DNA of 64,000 nt from Pseudisothecium myosuroides (Eukaryota > Streptophyta > Bryopsida > Hypnales > Lembophyllaceae): positions 1,674,001 to 1,738,000 of the forward strand of contig OX637297.1 of the NCBI GenBank assembly GCA_951799445.1, read 5' to 3'. The notes under the pieces were generated by a model. That model was not told the origin of the DNA. It made no database searches and saw only the letters and a program-made list of their open reading frames with translations. Shown here piece by piece: positions 24,870 to 34,926 of the stretch; position 1 is the first letter of the stretch; each line of letters starts with the position of its first letter. The position numbers and the translations under genes were made by a program.

Positions 24870-25270
24870 CAGCAGTGACCTCGGATAGTTGGCGACCTCA
24901 GGTATTAGAGCTCAAGTAATTGGTGACCTCGGGTAGATAGCGAACTCGAGTAGCCGGCGACCTCAGGTACCAGCTTGTGCTGTCTTTGAGAGAACAAGGA
25001 AATGGACGACTTCGTATTTGGGCAACCTCGAGTGGGGAGGGCCTAAAACGGACCTGAACCACATTGCCATGAGCGACCTTGGGTATAGTTGAGAGGAACG
25101 TGGGTACATGCGACCTCGGGTAGGGAAATTCTATTGTTCGACAGAAAACACGGTCCTGGGCGACCTTGGGTGTGGCGACCTCAAGTGCAAGAAGCGGGAG
25201 CACACCACGTTTGAAATTTCCGCAATTTCAGAGGGGCAACCTTGGATTGAGCAACCTCAGGTGCTTTTTG
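24870..25270. repeat. GGCGACCTCGGGT-motif array, forward copy 1
   Basis: About a dozen irregularly spaced copies of a core resembling GCGACCTCGGGT (for example at about 24903, 24930, 24958, 25024, 25108, 25161, 25177). Spacer sequences are unrelated to one another, unlike a simple tandem repeat. A duplicate of this array lies at 26.47 kb and an inverted array at 29.11-29.46 kb. Confidence 0.7.
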
Positions 25271-25379
25271 AAAGAAGATCCATATTCTTAAATTCAAGCA
25301 TTAAGTTGGCCAGCTGCGTCTTGGTTGTAATTCTTTTTTGGTTTAGGGAATGCAATGGTAATTTCCATTTATCATTGAA

Positions 25380-26100
25380 TTAGGATGCACTTGGGATTAA
25401 AAAAAATGGGGAGGGAGTGCAAACAAATATGAAGTGATGGAATTATTTTTCATTTTATTCAACTCCACTTAGGATTAAAAAAAAGAAGGAGCAAGTAGAA
25501 ACAAATATGAAGTGATCAAATTATTTGTCATTTTATTCAAATTCACTTGGGACTAAAAAAAAGAAGGAGGGAGTAGAAATAAATGTAAAGTGATGGAACT
25601 ATTTGTCATTGAATTCAACTCCACTTGGGAATTGAAAAAATGGGGAGGGAGTAGAAACAGATATGAGTTCATCGAATTATTTTTCATTTTATTCAAATCC
25701 ACTTAGAATTAAAAAAAAATGGGGAGGGAGTGCATACAAATATGAGTTGATGGAGATATTTTTCATTTTATTCAAATCCACTTGGGAATAAAAAAATGGG
25801 GAGGGAATAAAAACAAATATGAGTTGATGGAACTATTTTTCAGTTTATTCAAATTTACTTTGGATTAAAAAAAAATGGGGAGGGAGTGCAAACAAATACA
25901 AAGTGATGGAACTATTTGTCATTAAGTTCAAATCCACTTAGGATTTAAAAAAATGGGGAGGGAGTAGAAACAAATATCAAGTGATGGAATTATTGGTCAT
26001 TGAGTTCAAATCCACCTAGGATTTTAAAAAAATGGGGTGGGGGAAGGGAGTAGTGTACGATATTAAGTGATGGAATTATTTTTCAGTGACTTAAAATTCA
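25380..26100. repeat. ~80-bp tandem repeat, about nine copies
   Basis: Units contain GTGATGGAATTATTTTTCA, TTATTCAAATCCACTTAGGA, an A6-A8 run and GGGGAGGGAGTAGAAACAAA, recurring at roughly 80-bp steps from about 25,430 to 26,100. They differ by several per cent. Confidence 0.8.
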
Positions 26101-26256
26101 CTTAGGATAAAGAATGGAACTTCTCGGCACATATTAATAGGTTAAAAAGTACATGTTGTGAATAGAAATGAATACTGAGAAAAATTATACAAATGCATCA
26201 AACTTCTTCAGAGGAAAGAAAAAGAGTTAATTGAATTATCTCTTGAAGTTCTTTTC

Positions 26257-26277
26257 TTTAGGGTTTAGGGTTTAGGG
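26257..26277 (+). repeat. three copies of plant telomere motif TTTAGGG
   Basis: Exactly three consecutive TTTAGGG units inside otherwise AT-rich DNA between two copies of a duplicated segment. It is too short to be a telomere scar with confidence; it could be a repair footprint or a chance telo-box. Confidence 0.7.
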
Positions 26278-26469
26278 AGACCTTTCAAATTTCACGAAAT
26301 TAAACTTCACAATGTACACACTATTGCTTTGTTATTAACTCACCTGTCACATTTAATGAAAAATTACTCAATATAGTTCCGAGATACACAGATAAATGTT
26401 CTAAATTCCGACTTGAGTTGGTGCTAGCTGCCCCCTTCCTCTTGCAACTGCTCCGTGAATTGCTAACAT

Positions 26470-27075
26470 AGTGCAACCTCAGGTTGAGCGACTACGAGTA
26501 CTAGCTTGTGCTATCTTTGAGAGAACAAGGAAATGGGTGACTTTGTGTCTGGGCGACCTCAGGTGGAGAGGGCCTGAAACAGACCTAAACCACATTGCCA
26601 TGAGCGACCTCGGGTTTGAAGAGACCTTGGGTACAGTTGAGAGGAACGTGGGTACATGCGACCTCGGGTGGGGAAACTTTGGTGTTCGATAGAAAACACG
26701 GTCTTGAGCAACCTCGGGTGCAAGAAGCGGGAGCACACTCCATTTGAAATTCCCGCAATTCCAGAGGGGCGACCTTGGGTGCTTTTCTAAAAGAAGATCC
26801 ATGTTCTTAAATTCAAGCATTAAGTTGGCCAGCTGCGTCTTGGCTGTTATTCTTTTTTGGTTTAGGGAATGCAATGGTAATTTCCATTTATCATTGAATT
26901 AGGATGCACTTGGGATTAAAAAAAATGGAGAGGGAGTGCAAACAAATATGACTTGATGGAGATATTTTTCATTTTATTCAAATCCACTTAGGATTTAAAA
27001 AAATGGGGAGGGAATAGAAACAAATATAAGTTCATGAAACTACTTTTCATTTTATTCAAATGCACTTTGGATTAA
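26470..27075. repeat. second copy of the array segment
   Basis: Direct duplicate of about 24.95-25.43 kb, offset by about 1.53 kb. It shares CTTTGAGAGAACAAGGAAAT, GAGAGGAACGTGGGTACATG and TTAAGTTGGCCAGCTGCGTC, followed by two more ~80-bp units. The copies differ by scattered substitutions and small deletions. Confidence 0.8.
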
Positions 27076-27080
27076 AAAAA

Positions 27081-27865
27081 GCTTACGTAGTCCTATGCCA
27101 ACATCAGATTGGCGGACAAGATCTCCAGTACCGGCATAGGTGCCTTCAAGCCCAGCAATGAATCTTTGGAGTGGTGCACGTAGAAGTTTGGGAAGTGAAC
27201 GGCAAGGAGAGGCATCTCCTGTCAATGAAGTGGCACATGAGAGAATTCCAATTCCTGCAGTATTGAACGAAGAAGGCTTACGTAGTCCTATGGCAGTATC
27301 ATCACGGCGGACGAGATCTCCGATACTAGCACGGATGCCTTTGAGCCCAATAATGGATCTTTGGAGCGCTGCACGTAGAAGTTTAGGAAGTGAACAGCAA
27401 GGAGAGGCACCTCTCGTCAATGAAGTGCTACACGAGAGAATTCCAATTCCAGCAATATTGAACAAAGAAAACACTCGAACATCTAATGCAAGGGAATATG
27501 ATTCAGATAATGTTCCACTAGATAGAATCCTGAACATGATGCGTAATGCACCCTCCAATCATGGACGAGCCACAAACTTGGCTACGATCAAGAGGTCTAT
27601 TTCAACCTCTCTAACAAGGCTGCCTGGACACCAACGTGCAATACTAAACGTTGATGAAGACGTTCGTGGCTCAGCTCTACAACCCACTCAACCTTCACCT
27701 CTATCTGGCCTTGGAGAATCATCACGTGCAGTGCATGGACGCAAAGAAGGAGGAAAGAAGCGTTTTAGGAATAGGGATGAGAGGGCATAGAGGAATCCTA
27801 AACGTGTAAACAAGGTTGTCGAGTCAAAACGAGGTAATAGGAGCCACTTGCGACATGCTTTGTAG
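27081..27865 (+). pseudogene. unrecognised ORF with internal 65-residue duplication
   Basis: Open from about 27140 to a stop at 27788-27790, with the frame continuing past that TAG to 27865. Upstream, the same frame extends to 27081 with one TAG. The first part is a 195-bp direct repeat (27081-27275 and 27276-27470), each unit encoding an Arg/Ser-rich segment with LRSPM, ARRSLGSE and HERIPIPA motifs. The C-terminal part is polar and basic (KEGGKKRFRNRDE), suggesting nuclear or nucleic-acid association. I know no family with this sequence. The neighbourhood of repeat arrays suggests a transposon-borne gene fragment. Confidence 0.4.
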
Positions 27866-28198
27866 TGCTTATTGGACTGCTTTGGTTGAAATTTGAATTT
27901 TTATTTTTGTTCATTTAGCTCTTGGAATGCCTAAACATTCATGTATGGCTTCATTTATCTATTTATTGTCCATGAACGTCATTAAAGTGGTTATTTTAAA
28001 TCAAATTGAGTGTGATTTTCATCTTTTTTATTTTCATTAAGCATTGGTTACATACTTAATTTGGAGGGATTTTGTACTTAATTTAGATGAAATAATGATA
28101 TCAAAGACTATATATAATTCAAATGTGTCACTATAACAATTATGATTATTGAGGTATGTTTTTTTTGGACAAATCCAAACAAAATTGAGCTACACAAT

Positions 28199-28584
28199 CA
28201 ATAATAACTTCAAAAAAGTAGTGGTTACGTCGAAGTTGGCTCGTATTACCTCATTTTGACCCTGTCCAACAATATAGCATGGGGGCGGGATGTTCCACGC
28301 AAATTGTTGGTCAACCAAATAGAGAAGGGCCCAACATTGATGGAACCATCGATGCAAGGAGGCTATCAAAGCGATTGGTGCCAACGGAAGTCCCGGGTAG
28401 TCAAAATATTGAAGTACAGAACCTTAACTCTGAGATTGAACATGAGATATGAAATGAACCAGTAACAAGAGAAGATGATGAGAACGAGAGCTCGGGGGAC
28501 AATAGGAGCCCCCCAGAGTCGCATGAGGACACGGATCCTAATGTTGATGAAGTACAAAGCGATTCCACTTACAGACCAAGGAAC
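28199..28584 (+). pseudogene. coding relic, unrecognised
   Basis: One plus-strand frame reads WLRRSWLVLPHFDPVQQY and stays coding-like to a TAG near 28584, with one internal TGA near 28450. The C-terminal third is acidic (REDDENESSGDNRSPPESHE). It may be a further exon of the ORF ending at 27865, since both are on the same strand. No domain recognised. Confidence 0.3.
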
Positions 28585-29077
28585 TAGATGTCTAGGCAAT
28601 ATAGTAGATAATAGTGTTTGAAGGGTTTAGCTTATCTGTTTTGTAGTAAAGATTTGCAATTGAAGTTTAGGAATTTTTAGCTTATTTGGAAGTAAGAGCT
28701 TCATTTTGAGTAATTAAATAGCTTATTTGTAAGAAGCCTGAAATTGATAGGGGTTATACACTTATACATCTTACCCCATTGAACTTCATATTTTTGAATG
28801 TAACTAGTTTCTAGATTTGACATGTGAAAAGCGGATTGGAAGACTTCAAATCGGTATAGGAGTTTGAACACCCTCAGACTCCCACATTATAATTTTTGAA
28901 TCCATAAGTAATGTTGTTGTATTTTTTTTTCCTATGTGATCTTTAACAAGTCCCCTCTGATATTGTACGGTAACAATTCCCCTAAAATTCATACAACTAA
29001 AAAAATTGTTGACTTTTCTTGTGAATTTTGAGCAAATCCGTAAAACTAGGAGAAGGTTTTGGGCACATAGGGGTTAA
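28585..29077. other. AT-rich spacer ending in a piggyBac-like end
   Basis: No gene. The right edge reads TTTTGGGCACATAGGGG followed by TTAA (29074-29077). This is close to the right end of the miniature element at 1539 and may be the end of another piggyBac-family copy whose left end I did not find. Confidence 0.35.
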
Positions 29078-29109
29078 GAGGGACCTATATCCACGTAGCC
29101 CCTAAAAAG

Positions 29110-29470
29110 GTAGATACGAGGTCACCCTCTTGACCCGCGGTCGCCCCTTGAATTGACAGCCGCACTTCAAATTACATGCAATCATCCTTAGACCCGCGGT
29201 GGCCTACCTAAACCTCAATTTGCGGTCGCCCTTGAACCCGAGGTTGCCCAAGGCAGTGGACCGGAGGTCCCAGGGACCCGAAGTCGCCCAGCGTTCCTCA
29301 CCCAATGTCGCCCAAAGGCCCCTAAACCCGTGGTCGCCTTAGGACCCGAACTCGCCCTGTCCCCCTGTACCCGAGGTCGCCATCGAACCCGATGTCGCCC
29401 CTCATCTTGGACCCGATGTCGCCCTGGAATTTGGACCCGATGTCGCCTTACCATGACCTGCACGCGCCCC
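29110..29470. repeat. ACCCGAGGTCGCC array (inverted orientation)
   Basis: Some fifteen copies of a core like ACCCGAGGTCGCC, the reverse complement of the GGCGACCTCGGGT core at 24.9-25.3 and 26.5-26.8 kb, with unrelated spacers. The opposing orientation of these arrays around 27-29 kb is what subterminal repeats of a DNA transposon would look like, but no terminal inverted repeat was found. Confidence 0.65.
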
Positions 29471-29651
29471 CGCCCGCAGTCGCTTACATGAGTTTCCATG
29501 TCAGATTTTGGAGCCTGCCATGTAGGCAAAATCGAGTTACTGAGGGATAAATTTTTTTACCCTTGTGCGACAAGGTGCGACGCCCATCCTTCATGTTGTC
29601 CTATACGACACAAGACATTAGACGTCCAACACGACACCTAAACCCAAAAAC

Positions 29652-31030
29652 GTGTCAGACAAGACAATCCTGACTGAGGAAGCTTGGTTCAGACCATGGT
29701 GCTCACAAAGAGATGGACGGCAAGAAGTGATCCCTGCAATCTTTGGTGCTTTTGCTGGCGTGATTGAAGGCCTAGTGGCAGTATATGGATGTGTTGCAGA
29801 ATGGTTTACAACCAGAGATTTGTTACTTAAGGGAAACATGTCTGCTATAGACTCACCTCCAGAGTTTGATTTGCAATCACAAGGCAAATTCAAGCTGTTT
29901 GTAAGTCATCTCAAGGATCCCATACCACCATGGATTTCACCAAAGGACTTGATTGAGAATTGCCATAAATTGGTGAAGGGAATAGACCAGCATCTATGGC
30001 GGTCACAATCTACTCTACCACCTTTACAACAACCTGCGGATCTTCATGATGATTCAGCAAGTATAGTTCTTGTGGAACTCTTTGCTAGGCTTGGTACTAG
30101 TCTAGCTGCAATTTTGGAGGCGGGGATGTCCATACGGAGTTATACATATGTGGAAAACAATATTGTGGTGAGTAAAGCTACAAAACACCATTTAGAGCAG
30201 CTAAGGATGCGATATCCAAAGCAACTACCTATGAGTGCTATTCAAGGGTGTATGTTTCGAGTCCTTCAGACATTGCTTTGATTGGAGAGGAAGATCTCTT
30301 GAGGTTGGATAAAGTAGACCTTGTGATGGCTGGATGGCCTTGCCAAGGGCATTCTCGGGCAGGTCCTCGCCAAGAACTCCAAGACCCACGCTCAAGTTTA
30401 TTTGGGAGCTCTTGCGGTTGTTGCACTGGTGGCACCGCAGATAAGCCATGAGTGTGGCTTATATTCTTGAAAATGTGCCTTTATTAAGAGATGTTGGAGC
30501 TCATATTCACGAGGATGCCAAGCTGGTACGTCAACACTTTGGAGAATCAATTGTAGTAGATGCTGCAGCTCTTGGTTCTTACGCTCATCGTTTACGATGG
30601 AAGTGGACCAATTTGGCTCATATGCCAGAGATTTCAGCGGCATTACATTGCATCCATTGTCCAAAGGATAGACTCTTTGATGACATCTTAGAGGACAGAC
30701 AATCTGCCCAAGCAATGGTGTAAAAAGATCAGACACCATTGGCAATAGTCAATCATGTAGGAATGCCTCACTTAGCATTTTCTACTTTGATGAGTTATCC
30801 TTGATCTTTTGCTTTTTGCAATGGCAGACCAGGTTTGGTGTTTGACAACACCTCTATGAGATTGGAGGAACCATGTGCTACCGAGTGAAAGCGGGCTATG
30901 GGTTTTTCTACCAATACTACTAATGGGCCTGGATTGATAGAATCTCAGAGGTGCAACTGCCTTAGACAAGCTATGGACCTCACATCTATGGTTTGGTTTG
31001 TTGGAGTATGTTTGGTAGCTCAACGGCATA
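29652..31030 (+). pseudogene. cytosine-5 DNA methyltransferase domain of the retrotransposon
   Basis: Conserved C5-methyltransferase motifs in order: motif I LVELFARLGTSLAA (about 30070), motif IV DLVMAGWPCQGHSRAG with the catalytic Cys codon at 30341-30343, motif VI AYILENVPLL (about 30460), a motif VIII-like YAHRLRWKWTN (about 30580) and a C-terminal RQAMDLTSMVW block (about 30970). The enzyme would transfer methyl from SAM to C5 of cytosine. The N-terminal 29652-30060 stretch lacks a recognised targeting domain (no BAH, chromo or CXXC seen). No upstream ATG is visible at 29652; an internal ATG lies at 29838. Two frameshifts (about 30245, 30410) and stops at 30721, about 30802 and about 30886 inactivate it. 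The last two are TGA codons that a single C-to-T change in CGA would explain. Identification is secure; specificity cannot be told. Confidence 0.85.
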
Positions 31031-32945
31031 AGAAACTTGACCTTGAAGGCCATCTGGGAGCAGATGCTTCAAGCCAGGGGGTAGAGAGTGTTGTGCCTCT
31101 AGTGGTAAAAAAGATGGCTACTCTAGATGACAAGGCATGGCATGATAGTCAGCAAGCTTGGGACCAAGTACTTGAGAAAAGAAGAGCCCAATATGTTGTG
31201 GAGTGGCTTGTAGCAGATGACTTGCGAGGACAATGTGTCTTGGCAGCATTGGCTCAAGACTTGGATATGGAAGATGCTAAAAAGAAGTTTAAAATCATAT
31301 TTCTCATCAAAGAGAATCCATACATCATCACATCACCTCACTCTATAGATGGTGTGATTCATGATACAAGTGGAGATGGTTTAATTGGAATGAAAGAAGG
31401 TGAAGATGCATCTATTGTCTTGGACAAGGACGATGGTGCAAACTCTTCCAACTAGCAACCAAAGGTAGTGCCAGCACCACTAAAAAGGTCCCAGAAGAAA
31501 GAAGTAATCTTGTCAATTGACAAAGATTGGGAGATAGACATAAGCATGGGACTCACTGATGCAGAGGCACAAAAAGTGTGAGCATTCATTTCCTCGTAAA
31601 GGGCTTGCTTTGCTTTTAAATTCATTGATTTGGAGGATTATAAAGGCAAGCGGGTGAGGATTCAACTGGAAGATGATCATCCAGTGTTTAGACGCCCGTA
31701 TAGGCTCAACCTTTCAAAAAGAGACAGGGTCAAATTGAGGTGCAAAGAACTTTTGGACCCCAGATTGGTAGAACTCTCAAATGGAGAGTATGCATGTGCC
31801 ATGGTCATGCCAACAAAGAAAGATATTCTTGAAAATTAGACGGAGAAGCATATGTGTCGAGATTACCGTCTTGTTAATAAGAAAACAAAATCAAATCGAT
31901 ATCCCATGCCAACACCTGAGGAGTTATTTGATGCAGTTGGAAAGACAAAAGTTTTTAGTACTTTGGATTTGAGGTCAGAGTACCACCAATTGCCATTGAG
32001 ATTAGAAGATAGGGTGAAGATGACATTTTGGAGAGTAGATGAAGATGGAAGAGATATGCTTTTCCACTAGAAGTTCTTACTTTTTGGCTTGAAAAATGCT
32101 CTGACAGAGTTCCAACGGGTTATAGATCAAGTTTTGAAGGGGTTATCATTTGCTCAGTGTTATATAGATGATGTAATTATCTTTAGTGATACACCAAAAG
32201 AGCATGTACAACACTTGTAGCAAGTTTTTGAGAGGCTGCAAACTTGGGGTCTTCGCCTACTCATAGGAAGTGTAAATTCTTCCATAATCAATTGCCTTAC
32301 TTGGGACATATGATTACACCATGAGGCTTGGGAGTATAAGAGGCAATGGTGGAAGCTTTGAAGAGGATTCCAATTCCAAAAATTGTGTCAAGGTTGAGAG
32401 CCTTTTGGGAACTAGCAAACTATTATTGACGGTTTGTTTGTGTTTTAGTCTCTTGGCCAAACCTTTGACCCAATTAACAAGGATTGATTAAGAATGGATG
32501 TGGGGTCCTGATCAAGAGAAAGCATTTGAGGCTTTGAAGGGAGCATTTGGTTTTGCGCCAGTGTTGAAGAGGCCTAATGTTCAACGACCTTACCAACTCC
32601 ATACAAATTGGAGTATATTGGGGATTGAAGCCGTGTTAACTCAGAAAGATGATGATAGCAAGGAATATGTCATTGTATATGCTTCACAAAGCAATAATGA
32701 TGCTGAGACCAAATTTTCATTTTATAAAGGAGAGTGCATAGCAGTGGTGTGGGCAGTTGCACATTTCTGTCCATACCTTTATGGCCATATCTTTACACTT
32801 GTGACTAATCATCAACCTCTAAAGTGGTTAATGGAGTCAGATAAACTCACAGGAAAACTTGTTAGATGGGCCTTATTGCTACAAGAGTATGATTTTGACA
32901 TAGTTCACAAGGCGGGGGTGTAAAATTTGGATGCTGATGGCTTGA
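31030..32945 (+). pseudogene. reverse transcriptase and RNase H region
   Basis: Reverse transcriptase blocks: a PVFRRPYRL entry segment (about 31680), CRDYRLVNKKT (about 31855), RYPMPTPEELFDAVGKTKVF and STLDLRSEYHQLPL (about 31900-32000), LLFGLKNA (about 32075) and the active-site box CYIDDVIIFS (about 32155) with its two Asp. After a frameshift near 32265 the thumb and connection follow, then RNase H from about 32580 (WSILGIEAVLTQ, FSFYKGECIAVVWAV, VTNHQPLKWL). The position where RNase H usually has its first Asp (HTDW) reads HTNW, consistent with a G-to-A change. In-frame stops include 31453, 31579, 31597, 31837, 32068 and 32218. The linker 31.0-31.6 kb shows no recognisable protease motif. 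Confidence 0.85.
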
Positions 32946-33016
32946 GCCGCAATCCAAGCCCGTTAGAGGAGGACTTGACTAGTGCTCGATGGCATGGCAC
33001 ATGTGATTAAGAGGCA

Positions 33017-34376
33017 ATGCTAGGGGGGCATGCTTCATCTTATTTGACATGGATGAAGGGGAGATCCAGCCAAAATTTAGAAGAGACTCGATTGGATGTT
33101 GTTGATGAAGACTTGGATGAAAGTGGACTTCAAATTACCATTGATGTGTGGAAAGACCAAGGAATATTATATTGTCTTCAACATGGGGAGTTTCTACCAA
33201 ATATCACATCTCAAGTTAGAGACCGGGTAGCCCATTGCTTGGCTAGGTTTCATTGGGAAAGTAGCCTTATATTTTGTAGATGGCCGGATGGAACAAAGAG
33301 GGTTGTTCCTAGGCCTGACCAACATCTTCAATTGATACGTCAAATTCATGAAGAATTGGATCATTTTAGAGTGCATCGTATATATTCCATGTTACGTGGT
33401 TTTTATTGGTGGATGGACGTGCGACAAGAGGTAGCAACCTATGTAGGAAGGTGTGAAGTCTGCGATCGGGTTAGATCAAGCTTCAACACTCTAACTCCTC
33501 AATTACGACCTTTACCAATCATGGGTTTGGATTATAGGTGGAATCTTGACTTTGCTGGACCATTGACAACCACATCACGAGGTGCCAAGTATGTACTTGT
33601 GATGGTAGAGCATTTCAGTAAGTGGATTGAATTGGTGGCACTGCCACAAAATTCTTCGGAGTTAGCAACAGTGGCATTCCTTGATTGTATATTGGCTAGA
33701 TTTGGAGCTCTAGCTGAAGTATTGATAGACCAAGGAAGAGAGTTTTTTGAGGCATTTGAAGAGTTTTGTACTAAAGCTCTAATTGATCACCGTACAACTT
33801 CAAAGAACCACCCAGAGGTTGATGGATAAGCAGAGAGGGTGGTCCAAATAGTTAAGCGCGGTTTGCGCAAGTACGGGTTTTTGGCAAGCAATTACAAAGA
33901 TTGGAATTTGAAGTTGCTATGGATAGCAATGGATTCAGTCTACAGACATCTCTTGCATCTTGTAGCCCTTATCAGCTGTTGTATGGTAGAGAGCCAATGT
34001 TACCGTCAATGGTGAGGGAGAAATTGGATCCAGTGGTAGATTGGGATGACCCAAGAGTTTGGACAGAGGTGCTACAGGATCAAGCTAAATATTTCCAAAG
34101 GGCATGCCAATGGCTATGGAGAATTTGGGAATAGTGCAACACAGAGATACTCTCAAATATGCACGTATTAGAAGTGGAGCTTATAGGCCTCAACTTTGAC
34201 GGTTTAAGGTTGAAGATTACGTGTATTTACAACGTAAGGCACCAACAACCTTAGATGTTCGGGCAGGGCGGACCATTTTGAGGGTGAAGGCAATTTTGCC
34301 CAATGGAGTTCTTCTTTTGGAGGAAAAAGATGGATAGGAGTGCAGAGATAATACAAAGAATTGTACTCCTTGTTAT
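33017..34376 (+). pseudogene. integrase region
   Basis: Begins with an HHCC zinc-binding segment: His in HEELDHFRVHR (about 33350) and Cys in GRCEVCDRV (about 33450). The catalytic core follows: first Asp in RWNLDFAGPL (about 33540), second in VLIDQGREFF (about 33730) and Glu in PEVDG-stop-AERVV (about 33815-33840), where the stop TAA replaces what is normally Gln. This is the D,D-35-E triad. After frameshifts near 33920 and 34120 the C-terminal part continues (SPYQLLYGREP, then YARIRSGAYRP, YVYLQRKAPTTLD). The last block resembles the GPF/Y-type basic C-terminus of gypsy integrases in position, although I cannot see a clear chromodomain. Confidence 0.8.
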
Positions 34377-34579
34377 TTGCCAATTGAAGGGATTGTAGAT
34401 CCAGAATTGGCGGTAGTTCCACCTGGATCTAAATGTTTTGTATGTGGAGAGAGCAAGGATATTGCAACAATGTTGCTGTGTGATTTATGTCAACGAGGTT
34501 GGCACATGGCATGTCTTAGACCGCCATTGATTTTTCTTCATGTTGGACGTTGGACATGTCCTCATTGTAGAAGATAATC
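34377..34579 (+). pseudogene. PHD finger at the retrotransposon polyprotein C-terminus
   Basis: After the integrase C-terminus the same reading frame encodes CFVCGESKD, LLCDLCQRGWHMACL and GRWTCPHC, ending at a stop near 34577. The spacing C-x2-C-x11-C-x2-C-x4-H-x2-C-x14-C-x2-C is a complete C4HC3 PHD finger. All eight metal ligands and the aromatic Trp before the His are intact, although the rest of the element is broken. PHD fingers commonly bind the histone H3 tail, so it could direct integration or methylation to particular chromatin. That role is inference. Confidence 0.85.
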
Positions 34580-34914
34580 AATTGATACTACTTTTTCAAG
34601 TGGTTGCTGATGATTTTTCTTATTGACGAAGGATGTAGTCACTTGTAACATTTCATGTTGGAGTATGAGCGATGGTTCTTGAAATTGAAGCTTGGAAGAA
34701 GATTTTGTAGAGTCCAACTATAATGTTTGAAGCAATTGAAGATGGAACTTGATTGCACCCAGCTTACCCTTTTACTTATGATTGATTCAAGACTACAAAT
34801 GGATGGAGGCCTATCAACTATCTTCTTCAACAAATTGATTGTATAGTGCGTGTAGTAGAGATTATTTCATTTAACTTCTATAGCTAGCTGAGTTGCGAGG
34901 GCGCTTTACTCAGC

Positions 34915-34922
34915 TAGGGGGG
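34915..34922 (+). promoter_or_regulatory. candidate polypurine tract
   Basis: A run of AGGGGGGG-like purines (CTAGGGGGGCAATTGG) downstream of the coding region, in the usual place for plus-strand primer formation just before a 3' LTR. Confidence 0.5.
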
Positions 34923-34926
34923 CAAT

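Noticed and set aside
27052..27558. 168-residue minus-strand frame
   Set aside because: Antisense shadow of the plus-strand ORF with the duplicated 65-residue unit.
29215..29529. 104-residue minus-strand Arg-rich frame
   Set aside because: Entirely made of the GGCGAC-core array; a repeat artefact.
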